Source of the DNA: Anthopleura xanthogrammica
Taxonomy: Eukaryota > Cnidaria > Anthozoa > Actiniaria > Actiniidae
Assembly: GCA_964019055.1 (NCBI GenBank)
Contig: OZ025207.1
Span: forward strand, 27,127,617 to 27,191,616
Length of the DNA stretch: 64,000 bases
Direction of reading: 5' to 3'
Each line of letters starts with the position of its first letter. Positions within the stretch are counted from its first letter, which is position 1. The position numbers were made by a program, and so were the translations under genes. The notes beneath the pieces were generated by a model. That model worked only from the letters and a program-made list of their open reading frames with translations. It was not told where the DNA came from and searched no databases. Shown here in pieces: positions 1-9,539 of the stretch.

Positions 1-446
1 AAATCATTCATTTATAAATTTATAACGGCAATTGAAGGGCTCTTAATTCCCTCCTTTTTAACTCAAGTGATAAGCAAAGTATGTCTTCAGTCTTATCCTG
101 GACACAAACAAAATATTTTTTTTTGATGTAGAGAGGAAAACTATAAAACTGTTTACAATATTTTCTTCATTAGCATAAGTTAATTCCCAATTTGGAAATG
201 TCAGCTTTCAAATTTCTGACTAGCAAAAGCCCTCAAGCAAACAAATTAAGCTCAAAATTGCAGGGAAGAATAATTTTCTCATTCCCTTTCAATATTTTGA
301 GTTGATTTTGTGGTAGTGTGATCAAAAAGTGAAATGCGTAGGGTAATAAAGCATGATGTAAACAATGACGTCAGCAAATATCCTCTATATCTGGTGGTAT
401 GTAGTCTTGACTTGCTTTGATAGAACTATACTTTTGTTTGTTGTAG
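1..446. other. Intronic sequence upstream of the SNRPB penultimate exon
   Basis: AT-rich sequence ending in a pyrimidine-rich stretch and the TTGTAG acceptor at 441-446. No further coding exon could be supported. Confidence 0.5.
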
Positions 447-1173
447 ATCAAGGATCACAGGGTGGTAGAGGTGGACCTCCACCTGGAATGCCTCAGGGTA
501 TGGGACCTCAAAGTTTAATGGGAAGAGGAGTACCACCTCCAGGCATGGTGCCTCCAGGAATGCCACCACCAGGAATGAGAGGGCCACCAGGACGAATGCC
601 TCCACCTGGTCTCATGGGTAGAGGTAATGTAAAATGCTATATTATTAATATTACTACAATACTCATTCAAGCATTCAGCAGTGAAGAATTTGCACGTTTG
701 TTTACATTTGAAAGAAGACAGTTTATCAGTTAACTTTTGACTTGACCAATCATAGTATCCATTTTTCAAGATTTTTTTTTTGGCCATTGAGACTTTCAAA
801 GTAAATAAATTTGGAAGAATTTACTCAACAGGAAAGCCTTTAGACCAAGACTTTAAGCATTTGATTATAGTTTCAGTAAATCGCGAAAAAATCCAGGAAC
901 ATGACTATCGCATGAACAAAACATGTTTGTTACATCCCAAAACCTGATTTGTTTGCCACTCAAAAGAGTTTACTATAACTGGTCCAAGTCCAAATTTCAA
1001 ACAACAAAACATCTTGTTTCAAACGTAAACAAATGCACAAGTTCTTGGCAGCTGAATGCTTAAACAAAAAAGGTAGTATAAATCCCGACTTCAACTATAG
1101 TATTTTATCATAATAATGACGTATGTTATACATTTTAGGGCCACCACCTGGTATGCGACCACCACCTCGATAA
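447..1173 (+). CDS. SNRPB: Small nuclear ribonucleoprotein SmB/B', C-terminal two exons (5' part outside window)
   Basis: SmB is a core component of the seven-member Sm ring on spliceosomal U snRNAs; its proline/methionine/glycine-rich tail binds other splicing factors. Two exons are seen: 447-623 and 1139-1173. The first follows a TTGTAG acceptor and encodes repeated PPGM, GRG and PPPGM motifs, the typical SmB tail. It ends at a GTAATG donor in phase 1. The second follows CATTTTAG and gives GPPPGMRPPPR then TAA, which matches the end of the animal SmB family. The Sm fold itself must lie upstream of base 1, and 1-446 looks like intron. An AATAAA follows at 1663. The tail is compositionally simple, so the call rests on the combination of PPGM repeats, the GMRPP-type terminus and the exon structure. 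SNRPN is a vertebrate-specific paralogue and is not expected here. Confidence 0.85.
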
Positions 1174-1662
1174 GAAATACATCGTCAACCAACAGTCGTA
1201 GAGAATCATGGCTAGCAGAAATCGTCTCCATCTTAACCAAAGGCCATCAAGTCATCCATTGCTCTTGATTTTACTCTCTGACACTAGTCTTGATATTTTA
1301 GCTCTCTGGTGTTTGCAATACACTTTTAGACTAAAATATGAACATCATCTGAAGTGTATATTTATATCTGTAACACTTTAATACTGTTATGCAAACGAGC
1401 ATGAAGTATAGAGTCAAAGTTTTCATTCATAAGTTAACCACAAACTTCATTTACCAGTAAACTGTAGATATATTGCTAATATTTCAATTCAGTTTTGGTT
1501 TGATGCTTAGGACAGTATTGCTATTCAACCTCATGGAATATACTTGTGATGAAATATTTTTATTACAATAGTACAGTACAGTACAATAGTAATATTTCTC
1601 TAGAGTTTTTTATATTCTAACATATTTGTACATATGTCTCGTAGGATTGTAAGATTGATTTA

Positions 1663-1668
1663 AATAAA
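1663..1668 (+). terminator. Polyadenylation signal AATAAA of SNRPB
   Basis: AATAAA lies about 490 bp after the SNRPB stop codon, followed by T-rich sequence. This is the first canonical signal seen downstream on this strand. Confidence 0.5.
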
Positions 1669-1821
1669 TCTGTACTGTTCAAGAAAGGCTTTTTTTTGTA
1701 AATCCAAATACAGCTTTAAATAATTTTGGAAAATCAGAAATATTTTTGAGATTCTGTACAATATAACATAAAATATTATGGTTGTATGTAAGGTATCAAA
1801 ATCCCTATAGAATGGTTTTCC

Positions 1822-2243
1822 CCAGACTGAACAAGGGCACTAGGACACCTAGAGTGGTTGGATTTTATAGTGTTTCCTCCCGATTATTTGAATCAAATGA
1901 CAATTTTAATGGTACTGAAGGCAAATTAATTTGGAATACCTATATTAACACTCGACCATGATTGACGGGCGTTTGAGTATTACTGAGGTAACAGATATTG
2001 CTTGGTCACGTTGTTGGTACAGAACCAAGTACAAAATGACTGTTACTGGAATAAGTACAAAACGGTTATTCAAACCCTTTGACCTTTAGAGGAAAACACA
2101 AGATAAGTTAACAAGTATAATGCTCATTTGATTCAAATAATCGGAAAGAAAAACTATGAAACCCAACCATTTTAGGTGTCCTAGTGCCCTTGGACTGAAA
2201 TAGTAGACTAATAGTGCCCTTGGACTGAAATAGTAGACTAATA
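1822..2243. repeat. MITE-like element with roughly 70-bp inverted ends
   Basis: Around 1824-1900 and 2117-2204 the sequence is inverted: both arms carry AAGGGCACTAGGACACCTA, then a diverged TGGTTGG and ATTATTTGAATCAAATGA. The interior has no coding ORF. The right end is followed by a partial direct duplication of the TAGTGCCCTTGGACTGAAAT segment. The intergenic stretch between SNRPB and CNEP1R1 (1174-4377) otherwise shows only repeats. Confidence 0.75.
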
Positions 2244-2971
2244 GAGGTTAGGGTAAATCTTATTTCCATTGTTTTCTTTTGTGTATATTTGACCATTATA
2301 CACTAACTACTAGAAACTGTTTCACAATCTAAGTAAAATCTCTACCAATCCCACAATCAACTCATTAAGAAATCATTAGCCTGTGTAGCAGTGCTTAGGA
2401 GAGGAAGAAGGGGAAGTGGGGACTGCCAGTGTTTCTTTTATTACCTCTTTAGTGGTTCAAAGCTAGGCTTAGAAAACAGATGTCCTTTTGCTTAGCCGAT
2501 CCCATCCCCTTGTGAAAGCCAGTATTGGGAATTTTTTCACTTCCATTTCAAGGCCCAATTATAACAGTGCAGATACGCTAACCAGGACCACTTGAAGAAA
2601 ACTAACCCATCAGATAACATCTAAAAACAATGACATTCCACCAAAAACTGTCTGAGCCAATCAGCTTTAGTATTCGAAACTGGTATTTTGACAAAATTTT
2701 GGTCTTGAATTTATTATGATTATGTTGTTTGAAATTTGGAATCCTTCGAAGACAGGAGGACAGAAAATATTTCCTATATCAACTTGGGATAAGTAGACCT
2801 TTCACTGCATTTTTGACAAATTGTGCTCATTTTCGATGCTGTTTTGTGTTCTGCTCTCCGTATTTACCTAATTAATTCGAAATGGCCTTGAGAATGTGAT
2901 GATCTGATTGGCTAATACAGTTATCAGCTTAATCTCTGTCTAGTGGTCCCCGTTAGTGTGTCCTCACTGTA

Positions 2972-3254
2972 AGGATGGCACACACTAGGTGTCGAGTCAC
3001 TGCAATACGACATGGGGACAATACCCCCGTGTTTGCACACAATGCAATGCGACAACGCCACTCACTTGTTGCTGCAACAGGTCGCATGAATTCAAATGAC
3101 AAACCAGTTTGAATTTGTGCAACATGTTGCAGGGCAAAATTCTGTCAGGGACAAGATTTTTCACAGAAATTCAACAGTACACACAAGGGTTATTGTCACA
3201 GTGACGTGTCCCTGCGTCGTGTTATGGCAACTTGACGCCTAGTGTGTACCAGCC
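2972..3254. repeat. MITE-like element, ends GG(A/C)TGG...CACACTAGG
   Basis: The left end GGATGGCACACACTAGGTGTC is the imperfect inverse of the right end, which reads GGCTGGTACACACTAGGCGTC on the other strand. The similarity continues inward through a GACA-rich stretch. No ORF lies inside. Confidence 0.7.
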
Positions 3255-3628
3255 TTTAGGGATTCTTTCATGTTTTCACTTAGTTTTCTTGATTGTATGG
3301 ATAAACAAAGTGAATTCCAACACCAAACCAAGAAATCAAAACATTTTATTTTTTTTATTCAGCCATGTTCCATATGCCGCTGTCACTAAGTCTTGTTCTG
3401 ACTGAATTAGCTATGTAAAATTATGTATGTATACTATTAGATAATAAATGTCGTACAGAATAGCTATTGAAGTAAATATTTACAAAATAGAAATGGTTTC
3501 ACAAGTCTCTTCAAATAATTTATACCATAATTATGTTAATTTTCTACTCCTGATGATGGTCGGGCCTTCAGTATTAGCCTTCCTTTCTAAAAATGAATTT
3601 CAAGAGAAAAATGATGAGATTTTCAGCA

Positions 3629-3902
3629 TAAAGGACCTGTTACATGTTGAAACTTTTAGCTGAAACTTGTGTGCAAGGGCGTTGCAAGACAAGTTTCACG
3701 GGGGTGTTGCAGGGTGCAATTTTGTCCTGAAATTTGTTTGCGACACAAGGTTCGGTTGCAGGAGTAGAAGACAGTTCAACTTTTCGTGAAACTTTCTTGC
3801 AACAAAAGTTTCACAAACTGGGGTTGTTACACAGTGCAATTGTTTTGCAATGCCATTGCACACAAGTTTCAGCTAAAAGTTTCAACGTGTAACAAGGCCC
3901 TA
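3629..3902. repeat. MITE-like element with TTGAAACTTTTAGCTGAAACTTG ends
   Basis: Arms at about 3629-3690 and 3845-3902 are inverted copies sharing GTTGAAACTTTTAGCTGAAA and CTTGTGTGCAA. The interior repeats GTTTCAC and TTGCAA words. Non-coding. Confidence 0.7.
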
Positions 3903-4377
3903 ACTAAAATAATAGGGTAAGTTAAAATAGAGCAGAAATACTCTAAACCATGCACCCTATTTAGCACTAAATAGTGTTATCTTTTTGGTTTTCTACCATC
4001 TAATTAAAGTCATTTAGTACTAATTAGTACAAAATGTTGCATGCTTTTAGTGTTTGTACTCTAAAACTAACTGCCAGTAAATCTAGACTGATTTTATCAG
4101 TTGGTCCCAGTTTGCTCTTTGTCGGGGTTTTATCCGTGACCACCAAGCACATAGGAGCGAAAACTATGACTTATGGAATCAGTCTACAAGAAGATCCAAT
4201 AATGGAAATGATTCTCAGTGCTCTCACTAGCTAGTATGCATAAGTAGTCACTGATTAGCAGAGTATTAACCTCTGTTCAAACCTGCAAAGGTCGAACAGT
4301 AATCCAGTGTTCTTTTTGTGATTTAGTATTTCTGTACTGTCTTACTTTACTCTTTCCCCTGATCATGAGGGTTTTTC

Positions 4378-5946
4378 TCAGCTGCGTTTTACAGTTTTTT
4401 CCCTCTGTAAAACTGAACATGTAAGTTGAATATTTTGCATTTCAAATAGCCATGCAGGGAATGATGGTTAACTAAACATGAGCTTAATCCATTCACATTA
4501 CTAAGGTGTATGCTGCAAAACACCTGGTTGTTAGCCAGTCTCTTCCTTTGTACTTTAGAAAGCCCTTATCTATTTCCCACCTCCACCTGGCCTTACCTCA
4601 TCACAAGACATGTTGTAATCATGTAACACCATCTTGGTTCTAGATATGATGCTAAAATATTTTTAAAGAAAATAACAAAGAAAACCATATAATATTATGT
4701 CAATTTTGTAACTCTATGTTGCAAATCTACTTAACTCCTTACGAAAGCTGTTGATATTTAAGAAATAGAAAAACAAAATTTCTGTTCTATGGATTACAAC
4801 TGCTTCTCTTCACACCCAATTTTGCACTTTCATCACTTCCATGCTGTATTACTGAACAAATGTTACTGGAAAAATGTTTCATCTGTTTTATTATATTATA
4901 GAAAGGAGGGGCGTAGACAGGATTTAGCCCCTGGGGGGCCAAAACCTGTTTTCAGAACATCCACCAAAAAAATGGCCAACCAAAAAAGCAGTCAACCAAA
5001 AAAGCAGCCAACCAAAAAAATGGCATGGATGTGCGGCAAGGGTTGATATAACAAAATCAGTTATTCAAAGGATACATGTTTGGTGCTGCTACTCTCCTGT
5101 GAATTCCACAAAGTACTAAGACAAGCAAATTACAGCAACTTACGGTGAACAGCTTATGATACCACAATGATTGAATGATAGATCCATGCTGAAATAATTA
5201 TCAAATACCACAGGCGTTAGAAACAGGCACTGCTGTTATGTTATGTCACTAATAGAAATTGAAAAACATTGCAAAAAAAGCAAGAATAATGTCAACTATT
5301 ATGATGGTAAATTCTTCATTTGCACATGATGTCATAGGCGCCATGTTGGAAGAATTTGACAAAAGATTTTTCAATTAATTCTTTTGTTATATCTTCCAAC
5401 ATGGCGGCCTTGGCTTGTGTTATTTTAATCCCTTGGGAATGATTGCAAACCAAGAATAGTTGTCATCATTCTTCTACAAGACAATGCTTGGCCTGTTGTA
5501 CTGCTGCACCATTAAATTGCTTTAAAGTGTTGGCATGTCAGAATATTACATTCTTCCATAGCTTTGAAAAGACGTTCAAGAACACCTGGACTGGGTGGGT
5601 ATATCTTATATATACTTACATGAACATCGTCTATTATCAAACCCCAGGCACCAAATAACGCTATCATTGACGACACAAAAAGAACAACTAAAGAAAAAAA
5701 CGAGAAGTTTGAGCTGTACGGAATAATAAAAATGTTTCAAAAATAGAAAACAATAAGCTCTATACTTCTCCATCTTGTTGTCGTTCCATTCAGCGATGTG
5801 AGATATTCTGTCATCCTACGCTCAAAGGCTTTTAGATCTAGAGATAACAAGAGAAGTGGTTATTTCTGCAGGCCGTATAACTGTGTTAATACTAGTGTTT
5901 TTAACCCACCTTCTGTCACATCCGTCGGGTTGTAAAAATCCTCCAT
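4378..5946 (-). CDS. CNEP1R1: Nuclear envelope phosphatase regulatory subunit 1 (CNEP1R1/TMEM188)
   Basis: CNEP1R1 is a small two-helix membrane protein of the ER and nuclear envelope. It stabilises the phosphatase CTDNEP1, which dephosphorylates lipin and so controls lipid synthesis and nuclear membrane biogenesis. Exons on the minus strand: 5910-5946, 5766-5837, 5620-5687, 5076-5188, 4597-4651 and a weak terminal exon 4378-4404. All junctions are GT-AG and in phase. The N-terminus starts MEDFYNPTDVTE, then DLKAFERRMTEYL, which aligns with the family's EDLKAFERRLTEY. Next come a hydrophobic segment ending GAWGLIIDD, a second containing FTVSCCNLLVLVLCGIHRRV, and the signature YNMSCDE near the C-terminus (family YNMSCDD). 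The first five exons are well supported. The last exon is uncertain because the usual TGKLILKPRP tail is not recognisable; the residues after CDE and the stop position are a guess. The start codon lies 271 bp from that of divergent ATP5F1E. Confidence 0.85.
5336..5410. repeat. Short palindromic element (GCCATGTTGGA...TCCAACATGGCGGCC)
   Basis: Inverted arms GCGCCATGTTGGAAGA and TCTTCCAACATGGCGGCC sit in intron 3 of CNEP1R1. A related palindrome (GCCATGTTGGTGG...CCAACATGGCC) lies at about 19470-19502 in a PHAF1 intron, so this is a dispersed family. Confidence 0.55.
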
Positions 5947-6217
5947 CTTGTTTTGGGACTGGTCATACGCATGCGTGGTGATATGGACACAGGCAGCCCA
6001 AGCAATCTGTTCTGCAAAGTGGAAAAAAAGAATAAAAAATTCATAAGATTTGACATACCTTACTGTTATGTCGTTGATGATGGACTTAAACTTCTTTCTG
6101 TGTTATTTTATAGCCGTCTTTTTCTGAATTTTAAAGAAAAAAATTCATAAGTGCGCAAGAACTTTGCCTGGGGTTCCTGTGGTGTGGAGCATGCGCAGTA
6201 GTATATTACTTTCCAAC
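5947..6217. promoter_or_regulatory. Shared divergent promoter region of CNEP1R1 and ATP5F1E
   Basis: Only 271 bp separate the two start codons. The palindrome ACGCATGCGT (5967-5976) and GCATGCGCAG (6189-6198) resemble NRF-1 binding sites, which are common in promoters of nuclear genes for mitochondrial proteins. No TATA box is evident. The regulatory role is inferred. Confidence 0.55.
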
Positions 6218-8080
6218 ATGTCGTCTTACTGGAGACAAGCAGGGTTCAAGTGAGTAGCTTCTTTATACTGGATTTTGAACTTATTATTCACACTTTTATC
6301 AAACAAGTTTAGCCTAAGATACTTGCCTAACTTTCATATTAACGTGTGGTATTAAAATATGCTGTCTTACTAAAACCCTTCATGAATAAAATTGCATCTT
6401 ACGCACCACGCGTATGATGTAGCTGGAGGGGCCGGCTTTACTCAGCTATCAAATCTTAGATGGTTTGGCCTGCAGAAATAAGGTGCCCCCCCTCAATAAG
6501 TCTTAAAAGTTCATGTTCGTGGTTTCAGTAGAATTTGTTATTTAGGTGCTCTGCACCAAACTTGTATTATAATTTTTATCTTAGGAAATGTTTGATAGGA
6601 GATTCGTTCAAATATATGCTTACTGCCATATCATTTATAAGTGCTTTGCACTTGATGATTATCAGGTAGTACTAACCTTAATTTGGAGCCTATAAAGTTA
6701 CCGCTGACAATAATGTCTTATAAGAGCATACATGCAACATACATGTACACTTTCTCTTTTGAGAGTAAATGGTTTGAACCCAGGTGTAGTAGTTGAGTGA
6801 GTAATGTGATCGTACGGGTGAGTGTAGTCTTGAGAAAGACTGTTGTTGGTAGAGACTGACGTTTCGACAACATGAGCGGAAGTCATCTTCCCCACTGTAC
6901 TCTGAAGATGACTTCCGCTCAGGTTGTCAAAACGTCAGTCTCTACCAACAACAGTCTTTCTCAAGACTACACTCACCCGGACGATCACATTACTCACTCA
7001 ACTTTCTCTTTTGTCATGTTATATTTGAATCCAGAAAAACGGAATGGCAGAACACTCACAAAGTATTGACAAGCACTCCGCTATGTATCATGATTCTCCT
7101 AACTTATATTTTGTGTTCTGCAAACCCTTGCATGCTTTATAACTGCACATAACATGCACATTTCTACACTAAATAGTTTGAAGAGTATCTTCAGAGTACA
7201 AACCTGTGACCCTTGTTCCATGAATGGATTGAAATTTAGAAGTGCTGATGTATATCCCTTAATATTCTTACATTTTCCAGCTATCTCAAGTATTCTGCAG
7301 TCTGTGCAAGGGTGGTCAGACGATGCCTGAAGCCTGAGTTTCAAGCTACTGCAATCAAGCAAGAAGAGTCTGGTGTGAAAGCATTCAAGTGGGAAAATGG
7401 GAAACAAATACCAACACCAAGTAAGTAAGAGCAGGCATAGCTCAGTTAGTGCGCAGCCTTTGGAGCTAGAGGTCCACGGTTTGATCCTCAGGATCTCTAC
7501 ATCTCTAATGTAGCTTTAGCTTTTACTCTTAAAACAGAGCACTGATGGAGAGAGGGGGTAAAGTGCGCATTGTCAGCTTCCTGAGATACAAGCCATGCAG
7601 CTGAAGGAACTACTGACGTTAAATATTTACTTTACCTTAACAGTAGTTGATGGTGTATACTACATACTAATCATACAGTGGTTTTGAGTGGTATACCGCA
7701 AAATATACCACAAGGCACTTGTATTTTCTAGTATACATGTACACACAATTCTGCAGGCACATAATTATACAGGGATAGCACTAGGAGTTTTCAATCCGCA
7801 TCCTTGCACCCTAGTAACTGCACAAATTTGGGTCCCAATAATTTTCTTGTGGGTACGAATATTCAGGACTGAAGCTCTCGTCACTCAAGTAAAATGAGTC
7901 TTGGGATGCACCAAAATTGCAGAAAATGGAGGAAAAAATGCATGATTTCGGTGTTAACACGATCCTTGTTATACAAGTGACTAGTGGGATATTTCTCAGT
8001 GTGACAATTTTATACCACACTATTGAAAATACAGCTAATATTCTGTTTCCTTTTCATCCTTTTCAGAGAAAATTAACTAA
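6218..8080 (+). CDS. ATP5F1E: ATP synthase F1 subunit epsilon, mitochondrial
   Basis: This smallest subunit of the mitochondrial F1 ATPase central stalk supports assembly of the rotor. Exons are 6218-6249, 7281-7420 and 8067-8080, all GT-AG and in phase, giving about 61 residues. The start reads MSSYWRQAGFNYLKYSAVCA, closely matching the family's (M)VAYWRQAGLSYIRYSQICA. The middle contains VVRRCLKPEFQATA, corresponding to the family's VRDALKTEF region. The C-terminus (FKWENGKQIPTPKKIN) is about 10 residues longer than in mammals and not alignable to the mammalian VKIVKVKKE tail. As in other members there is no cleavable presequence. The start is fixed by the family N-terminus and by the divergent promoter just upstream. 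Intron 1 contains a near-perfect palindrome and intron 2 a tRNA-derived SINE. Confidence 0.9.
6792..7002. repeat. Near-perfect palindrome, 99-bp arms, 13-bp spacer
   Basis: 6792-6890 and 6904-7002 are inverted copies differing at about three positions. The arms include GACTGACGTTTCGACAAC and GAGCGGAAGTCATCTTC. The GACGTTTCGAC...ATCTTC wording is reminiscent of the ends of Penelope-like retroelements (recollection, not a search). The transcript of ATP5F1E intron 1 would fold here into a long hairpin. Confidence 0.85.
7431..7510 (+). mobile_element. tRNA-derived SINE head (type 1)
   Basis: TAGCTCAGTTAGTGCGC resembles a tRNA A box and GGTTTGATCCTC a B box, spaced as in a tRNA. A near-identical copy at 34264-34350 reads TAGCTCAGTTGGTTAGTGCG and GGTTCAATCCTC. 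Placement in an intron and the second copy indicate a SINE rather than a functional tRNA. Confidence 0.7.
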
Positions 8081-8184
8081 AGCAGACAAGACCTAGGAGT
8101 ATGCTGTGTGTTTTATGGTGTTTGACAACTATTTTCACTGATTTTGTAAAGTTTTCAGCTTCAGTATTGGTGATGAAATGAAAA

Positions 8185-8190
8185 AATAAA
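8185..8190 (+). terminator. Polyadenylation signal AATAAA of ATP5F1E
   Basis: AATAAA lies 105 bp after the ATP5F1E stop codon, a typical 3' UTR length for this small mRNA. Confidence 0.6.
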
Positions 8191-8347
8191 CATTTTCTGA
8201 AGTTTTAACAGTGAAAATTTGTCTGCTTTTTCTTTTTCCCTTTTCTTTGGTCAACATGCTCACTGTCAGTTTGACCATAGAAGGTATTTAAGGACAACCC
8301 ATAACAGGTTAAAAAACATACTCTAGTGTTGGGTACCCCAGCGGCCA

Positions 8348-8383
<36 letters not shown>

Positions 8384-8407
8384 GGTGCTGCCTTTGTAAT
8401 AACATCT

Positions 8408-8552
8408 ACAGATGGTTAGACCTTCACGTGGCTCGAATGACCACATAAAATGGTGGTCCCTAGTCTCCACACTACCTAACCCTGCATCGGAGGGACATAA
8501 AAGAACCACTGAGGATGTAAAGAAACCCTGGCAGTGACCACCCTTAGTGGTC
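8408..8552. repeat. Dispersed repeat (ATGGTTAGACCTTCACG ... CTGGCAGTGACCA)
   Basis: The same ordered words (ATGGTTAGACCTTCACG, ATGACCAC, GTCTC, GAGGA, CCCTGGCAGTGACCA) recur at 58399-58520 in a TRPA intron. Their spacing is similar, so these are two copies of one family. Not coding. Confidence 0.6.
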
Positions 8553-8554
8553 AT

Positions 8555-8712
8555 AACAAAATAGACCTCTTGAGTTTAGTATGCAAATTGCCCTTATTTC
8601 AGACCACATGACATTCCCTTGAGAAATGTTCTTTTATCAAAACATTTACACATGAAAGAATCAACTTCCAAGAGTGGCATCACATGATCTGAATTGGCAA
8701 AGCAAACAAAGT
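8555..8712. repeat. MITE-like copy of the TAGACCTCTT family
   Basis: It begins TAGACCTCTTGAG and carries TTTCAGACCACATGACATTC. An inverted GTGGCATCACATGATCTGAA lies near the other end. Relatives sit at 29507-29715, 39838-39978 and 53014-53150. Confidence 0.7.
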
Positions 8713-8830
8713 TATAAACCTTCTGATAGATACATTTAAAGTTTATTTCTCACACTTTATTTTAAATTTATTTATAACTGAATAGATTACAGACAGTAGA
8801 CTTGTGAAAAGGTATTGAAATGAAATAATA

Positions 8831-9026
8831 CTTTACAACTGTTTTCATTGCTACATGCTGATCAAAACAACAGTCACAACAGGGAAATCTGGCAATACAT
8901 TGCCATCAATCAGAGTGTGTAAGGGTACTGAACAATTGATCTGATTGACAGTAGTCTATTGACTGATTTCCCTGTCGACTGTGGTCTCTTAGCATGTAGC
9001 AATGAAAACAGCAGCGATTGTAAAAT
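8831..9026. repeat. MITE-like element with GTTTTCATTGCTACATGCT ends
   Basis: The arm at 8831-8886 is the inverse of 8970-9026. Both contain GTTTTCATTGCTACATGCT and CAGGGAAATC. The interior is non-coding. Confidence 0.7.
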
Positions 9027-9255
9027 CGTTTGTTACTTACATGCTATTTACCACTAATTATTTACTGTGATCTAGAAAAAGGCAAAACAAATTATCTAAA
9101 TTGTAAAAGGTTATATTTTTCTAATATTATGTAGCTTTACAACTTTTTGTTGATTCATTGTTGAAGAAAATGTTATACTATTCTAACCCCTAATGGCTAA
9201 TTCATATACTTACAAGTTGATCAACAACATGGCATTACAAAGAGAAGTAAATGCC

Positions 9256-9485
9256 GGGAAATACAAGCAACAAAATTGTGCAACATTGTTGCATTGCAAG
9301 TCGAAGAGTGAATGTTGCTTATAATACCTGTGCAACAACAAAATTTTGTTGCAAAAGAAGAAGTGCATCCTACTATCTGCAACAATGAACATTTGTTACA
9401 TGCAAGGTGGTATACGAGCCATATTCACTCTGCAACTTGCAATACAACAATGTTGCATGATAAGATTTTGTTGCTTGTAATTCCA
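9256..9485. repeat. MITE-like element rich in TTGTTGCA words
   Basis: The left arm (ACAAGCAACAAAAT then GCAACATTGTTGCATTGCAAG) is inverted at about 9425-9485. A related but degraded copy is at about 61108-61262, with CAACATTGTTG-like words and GTTGCAAGTTGCAGAGCGAATG. It lies just downstream of the F-box/LRR stop codon. Confidence 0.65.
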
Positions 9486-9539
9486 CACGTTAAGGTAGGC
9501 AGAGAGCAACTTGTGTTTTTGTCCTGTGTCTACCTGGAT

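Noticed and set aside
6698..7069. Two 65-aa ORFs on opposite strands with nearly the same protein sequence
   Set aside because: They are the two arms of the 99-bp palindrome read in mirror image.
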